From positions 88,100,001 to 88,164,000 of the forward strand of contig JASDFA010000019.1 in the NCBI GenBank assembly GCA_035772735.1: a DNA stretch of 64,000 nucleotides. The letters run 5' to 3'. Both the position numbers and the translations under genes were made by a program. The notes beneath the pieces are model-generated. The model had not been told where the DNA came from. It searched no databases and was given only the letters and a program-made list of their open reading frames with translations. This stretch comes from Datura wrightii. Taxonomy: Eukaryota > Streptophyta > Magnoliopsida > Solanales > Solanaceae. This document shows positions 60,373 through 64,000 of the stretch, in pieces. The number at the start of each line of letters is the position of its first letter. Positions within the stretch are counted from its first letter, which is position 1.

Positions 60373-63122
60373 TGTGTAAACCCCGAAAGTCTCTAAGATT
60401 AGACCCAAAGGTTGAACCGGAGAAAACAGGAAAATTTGCACTTTTGCACCAGAACAACTCGTGGTACGAGTCATGAGACTAAGTAACAGGTCGTAGGAGG
60501 AGTCGTGAAGAAGATCCAGAGTTTAGCTGTCCAGACCACGAGTCACACCACGAGTTGCAGTATGTGGATATGACTCGTGGTCAGGGGTAGAGGGGGAGCT
60601 AAAGTCACGAGTGATGTTACGACCCATGGTAGGAAACCATGAGTCATAGGATGAAGTCGTGGAAGGTTTCAAAGGGAAAACTTAGCAATTGAGACTCAGT
60701 GACCAAAGGTGGCCTCACGATTCGTAGTGGATTGTAATGAGTCGTGAGATGGACTCATGGTGGAAGGTTTCCAGGTGACCCGTGGTGATCACGAGTGGCG
60801 ACCACGAGTTGTTACTTCATGGTACGACTTGTGGTGAGGCCTGTGATGACTGGCAATATGTATTTTTTATACATTTTAGTAAGGGTGTTTTCATAAATCC
60901 TAAGCCCTTAGGTCCTAAACTACGTTATTTAAAGCTTAGTAAGAGGAGGTTTAAGAGAGTTAAATCTATACTAACCTATTCCCTCCCTATGCATGCAAAA
61001 CTAGAGGATTCCTAAGGAAGATCAAGCTTAGAACTCTCCAATTTCTTCTACAATTCCTTTGGGCTTTCAAGGGAGAGTGTGAATTCAAAGTACCCAGGTA
61101 TGTAGGGTTATTAATTGGAGTATTCCTTCACTTCCATTCCCAAATCCTCTTCTAAATTTATGAAATTCAAGGTTGATGAATCTATGAGGTTTAACCTAAT
61201 TTGTGAAATCCTTTAAGTATCTACCATGGGTAAATTCTACTCATGTTTCTAATGTTGTTTTAAGATTCATGGGCATGTTTTATAGTTACTTCAGTTACAA
61301 ATTTATGATTTCAAAGTCTTACAATTATGATGCTCAATTCTGAAAGTTCATGAAGAGTTAAGATTATGATCTATATTTTCAAGTATGATGAAATGTCTAT
61401 GATGAAAGTATGATTTTGAATTACCCATGTTTATATTCATGATTTTAACTATCAAGTCTATTTCGAATCATGTATATGTTTGGGCAAGCCCATATGATCA
61501 AGTATGTTTCATGATTTAGTTCAATTTCATGTTATTAGCTTACCACATGGTTTTGGAGTCTAGACTCCCACTTTTCTGCTTGTGGTATGGTTTGAGCCGA
61601 GGCTTCTCATGTTATGTTTCCAGATTATGCATGTAATGTTATGATTCAACTTTGTCAAAAGATGATGGTTCAGCTTCTTTGAAAAATGATGGAGAGCATA
61701 TGCATGTTTTTGAAAGTAGTGTCTAGCATCGAGTAGTGACAAAGCTACTCGGTGCTAGACACTACACCCAAAAACATGCATATTCTCTCCATCATTTCCC
61801 AACGAAGCTGACCATCGTCTAGTTACAAAGATGAATAATCATGTACATATAAAATCTAAAATCATACATGAGGAGCCTTAGCTCAAACCATACCACAAGT
61901 TGAACATTATTAGGAGTCTTGACTCCAAAACCATGTGGTAAGTAATTAACTTGAAATCATAAATCATACTTGAACATATGGGCTGCCTAATACTTAGACA
62001 TGCATGAAATAGTTGATTCACTTGAAAACCTGATCATAGATATGGGTAACTTGAAAACATGCTTTTTATTATAAATATCTCTTCATACTTGAACATACAT
62101 CACAAATCTCAACTTTCATGAACTTATCATGGATGGGAATTTTAGTTTATAAACTTGAAAACATGATTTATAATTGAAAACATTATAAAACTTGCCCATG
62201 AATCATAATTCAATAATAGAAACATGCTTAGATCATACCTATGATAGAAAATTAGAAAATTCATGAATTAGGTTAAAACCCCATAAGATCAACATATAGA
62301 TTTTCATGAATTAGAGGGGGATTGGGCATAGGTGTGAACAAATTTACTCATTCATAACCTTACATACCTAAGAGAATATGATTCTATAATTTCTTTGACT
62401 CCCAAGGAAGAATTGATGACAAACTTGAAGGAATTAAGTTTGATCACCTCTCTAGACTTCTACTCTTGAATGCATGAATAGTAATAGCTTAGAAATGAAC
62501 TTACCCCTCTTAAAACACACTATTCATAGCTTAAAATGATGTAGTTAGGACTTAGAATCATAGGAATTACGGATAAGCCCTTACTAAATTCGCAGAAAAA
62601 AACTGACTGCCAGTCCCAATGAGGGACTGGACGAGTCATTGTCCAAGGACATGACTCGTGGCCACCAACCGTCGTGTACACTGCCAACATTTCACCTAGG
62701 GCTCATCACGGGGAACTACATGAGTCGTTACTAGTGACCGTGACTTGTGGTCACCACTCGTTATCTTCACTGCCAAAAATATACCTGGGCTCACCACAGG
62801 GCACACCACGACTAGTGGTGCACCCAACTAGTCGTGGTGACCCACACGTTAAGTGCACTGCTCAAGTCCTCCTACTTGCACCTCCTCCCTGACCACGACT
62901 GACTCAATGAGTGGTGGGGTTAGCCATGACTCGTGGTCATGTCCGTGGGGACTCAAAACCAGAAATTTCCAACTCAAGTCATACTCCTCACCATGAGTCA
63001 CTTAATGACTCGTGGTCAACCTGACGGGTAATACGATGACTCATTTTGTGACCTGGTGCAGAAAATCCTATTTTATTCATTTCAAATCCTGTGTCTAATC
63101 TTTGGGCTTTCAGGTTATAACA
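60373..63122. repeat. Large inverted repeat made of two LTR 5' halves
   Basis: Left arm 60373-61736 is plus-oriented and right arm 61745-63122 is minus-oriented, both from an LTR like those of elements A and F. The 8-base spacer is TGACAAAG. The inner 21 bases of the arms differ at one position; outer parts are more diverged. The right arm ends CAGGTTATAACA beside a polypurine tract (minus strand AAGGGGGAGATAT). Confidence 0.85.
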
Positions 63123-63568
63123 ATATCTCCCCCTTGGGAACATTCATCTCTGAATGTTGAAAATCATACATAAAAGCAGAGAAACACATTCATAATACTC
63201 AAATACTGATCATGTAAGCTGAAAACTGATGGACTGACTGACTCTGATTTGAACTACATGACTGAACTGAATTCATGACTCATACATACATTCATTTACA
63301 TGAAAGAAACTGAGGTACATGAATTGAACATGAAATTGAATAGATTTTTAGGGCACAAATTGATACCTCAAGCTGGAACTGAGCCGGTAGGGAATAAATG
63401 TGGGTATCGAGCCATCATATCTGTTTCGGCTTCCCATGTTGTCCCTCAACATGCTGATTCCTCCATAAAACTTTAACACAAGATACTTCTTTGCTCCTTA
63501 GCCTTCAAACTTGACAATCTAGTATTTCCACCAGAACCTCTTCATAACTAAAGCTATCCTTCACATCA
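63123..63568 (-). pseudogene. 3' internal fragment (chromodomain region) of LTR element H
   Basis: Matches 35362-35820 of element A: polypurine tract, untranslated stretch, then the chromodomain-end codons near 63380-63560. Breaks off at 63568 against an opposing fragment. Confidence 0.75.
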
Positions 63569-63802
63569 ACTCGTTAGATTTTAGAGTCTTATCAAACATA
63601 GTATGTATTCAACTTCAGATCAGTGTTATGTATTCTGTTGTTCAAATGATATTGGACTTTCAGACTTCCACTATTTTAAATGTTAGTTTATGTATTATTT
63701 ATATTGAGACTTAGATGTCATGTTCATTCCATGGGTTGACTTGGAGCCATATATGGTTCTAGGTTTCGCATCTAGATCCTGGCCTATGTTCGGGTCGTGA
63801 AA
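63569..63802 (+). repeat. Plus-strand 5' LTR fragment (3' end only)
   Basis: Matches the end of the element A LTR in reverse orientation (TGGGTTGACTTGGAGCCATA and TATGTTCGGGTCGTGA). Truncated on the left at 63569. Confidence 0.8.
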
Positions 63803-64000
63803 AACTTAGTATCAGAGCATTAATTTTGAAGTGTCCTAAGGTGTCTGAAAGACACGTAAAGTAGTGTCCTTTTCATGGGTGTGAAGCACGCCACACTTAT
63901 GACGAAGAGGCTACGAAATGTTTTAGGAAATTTTTGTTTTCATGATCTATGTCATGTGATGAAATGTCTCTCTGTCCTTCTAACTCTACTATACACGTTC
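63803..64000 (+). other. Primer-binding site and 5' leader of a plus-strand element
   Basis: TAGTATCAGAGC at 63807-63818 is the tRNA-Met primer site with one change. The following leader (GTGTGAAGC, CCACACTTATGACGAAGAGG) matches the leader of element A at 40260-40400 read from the minus strand. It runs off the window before gag. Confidence 0.82.

Overview
The window looks like plant nuclear DNA. It joins an old, decayed insertion of chloroplast DNA (a NUPT, positions 1-17112) to about 47 kb of nested LTR retrotransposons (17113-64000). No intact host gene was recognised. The plastid gene order is that of a typical dicot large single-copy region read backwards. The decayed infA and the style of the Ty3/gypsy (chromovirus-like) elements would fit Solanaceae, but that is inference. 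Nuclear rather than organellar location is inferred from the retroelements, the frameshifts, and the stop codons that look like C-to-T changes in most plastid genes.

Positions 1-16807 are collinear with chloroplast DNA: rpl16 intron and exon 2, rpl14, rps8, infA remnant, rpl36, rps11, rpoA (plus strand); petD, petB, psbH (minus); psbN (plus); psbT, psbB (minus); clpP, rps12 5' exon, rpl20 (plus); rps18, rpl33, psaJ (minus); trnP-UGG, trnW-CCA (plus); petG, petL (minus). Only rps11, psbT, petG, petL, the two tRNAs and, if spliced, clpP remain open; the rest are pseudogenes. At 16808-17112 a second, inverted piece of clpP is attached. The DNA then changes abruptly to retrotransposon integrase sequence.

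From 17113 onward the region is a stack of insertions. Element F (integrase, chromodomain and 3' LTR, 17113-21057) lies against a large, old plus-strand element E, which can be followed from its 5' LTR (from 21058) to a 3' LTR fragment (to 59905). E is split by a minus-strand LTR (23734-26201), a 4.2 kb solo LTR G (27327-31570), a small hAT-like DNA transposon (31884-32768), the complete minus-strand element A (33022-54796) and solo LTR D (55367-57976). A is itself split inside its 5' LTR by the complete minus-strand element B (41591-53666), and B contains a 1.4 kb solo LTR (44465-45906). Target-site duplications were read for G (GATAC), hAT (CCTGCAGT), A (GATAT/GATGT), B (AATTA), the solo LTR in B (ACGTC) and D (GTTCA). 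These fix the order of insertion.

The right end (59906-64000) holds another LTR whose middle has been replaced by an inverted copy of its own 5' half, giving a palindrome of about 1.37 kb per arm. It is followed by a short chromodomain piece and an opposing LTR/primer-binding-site fragment that runs off the window.

I found no sign of a novel defence, biosynthetic or regulatory system. The most unusual items are the inverted clpP segment at the NUPT edge, the LTR palindrome, the TA-starting LTR termini, and the clusters of short palindromic motifs and tandem subrepeats inside the LTRs.
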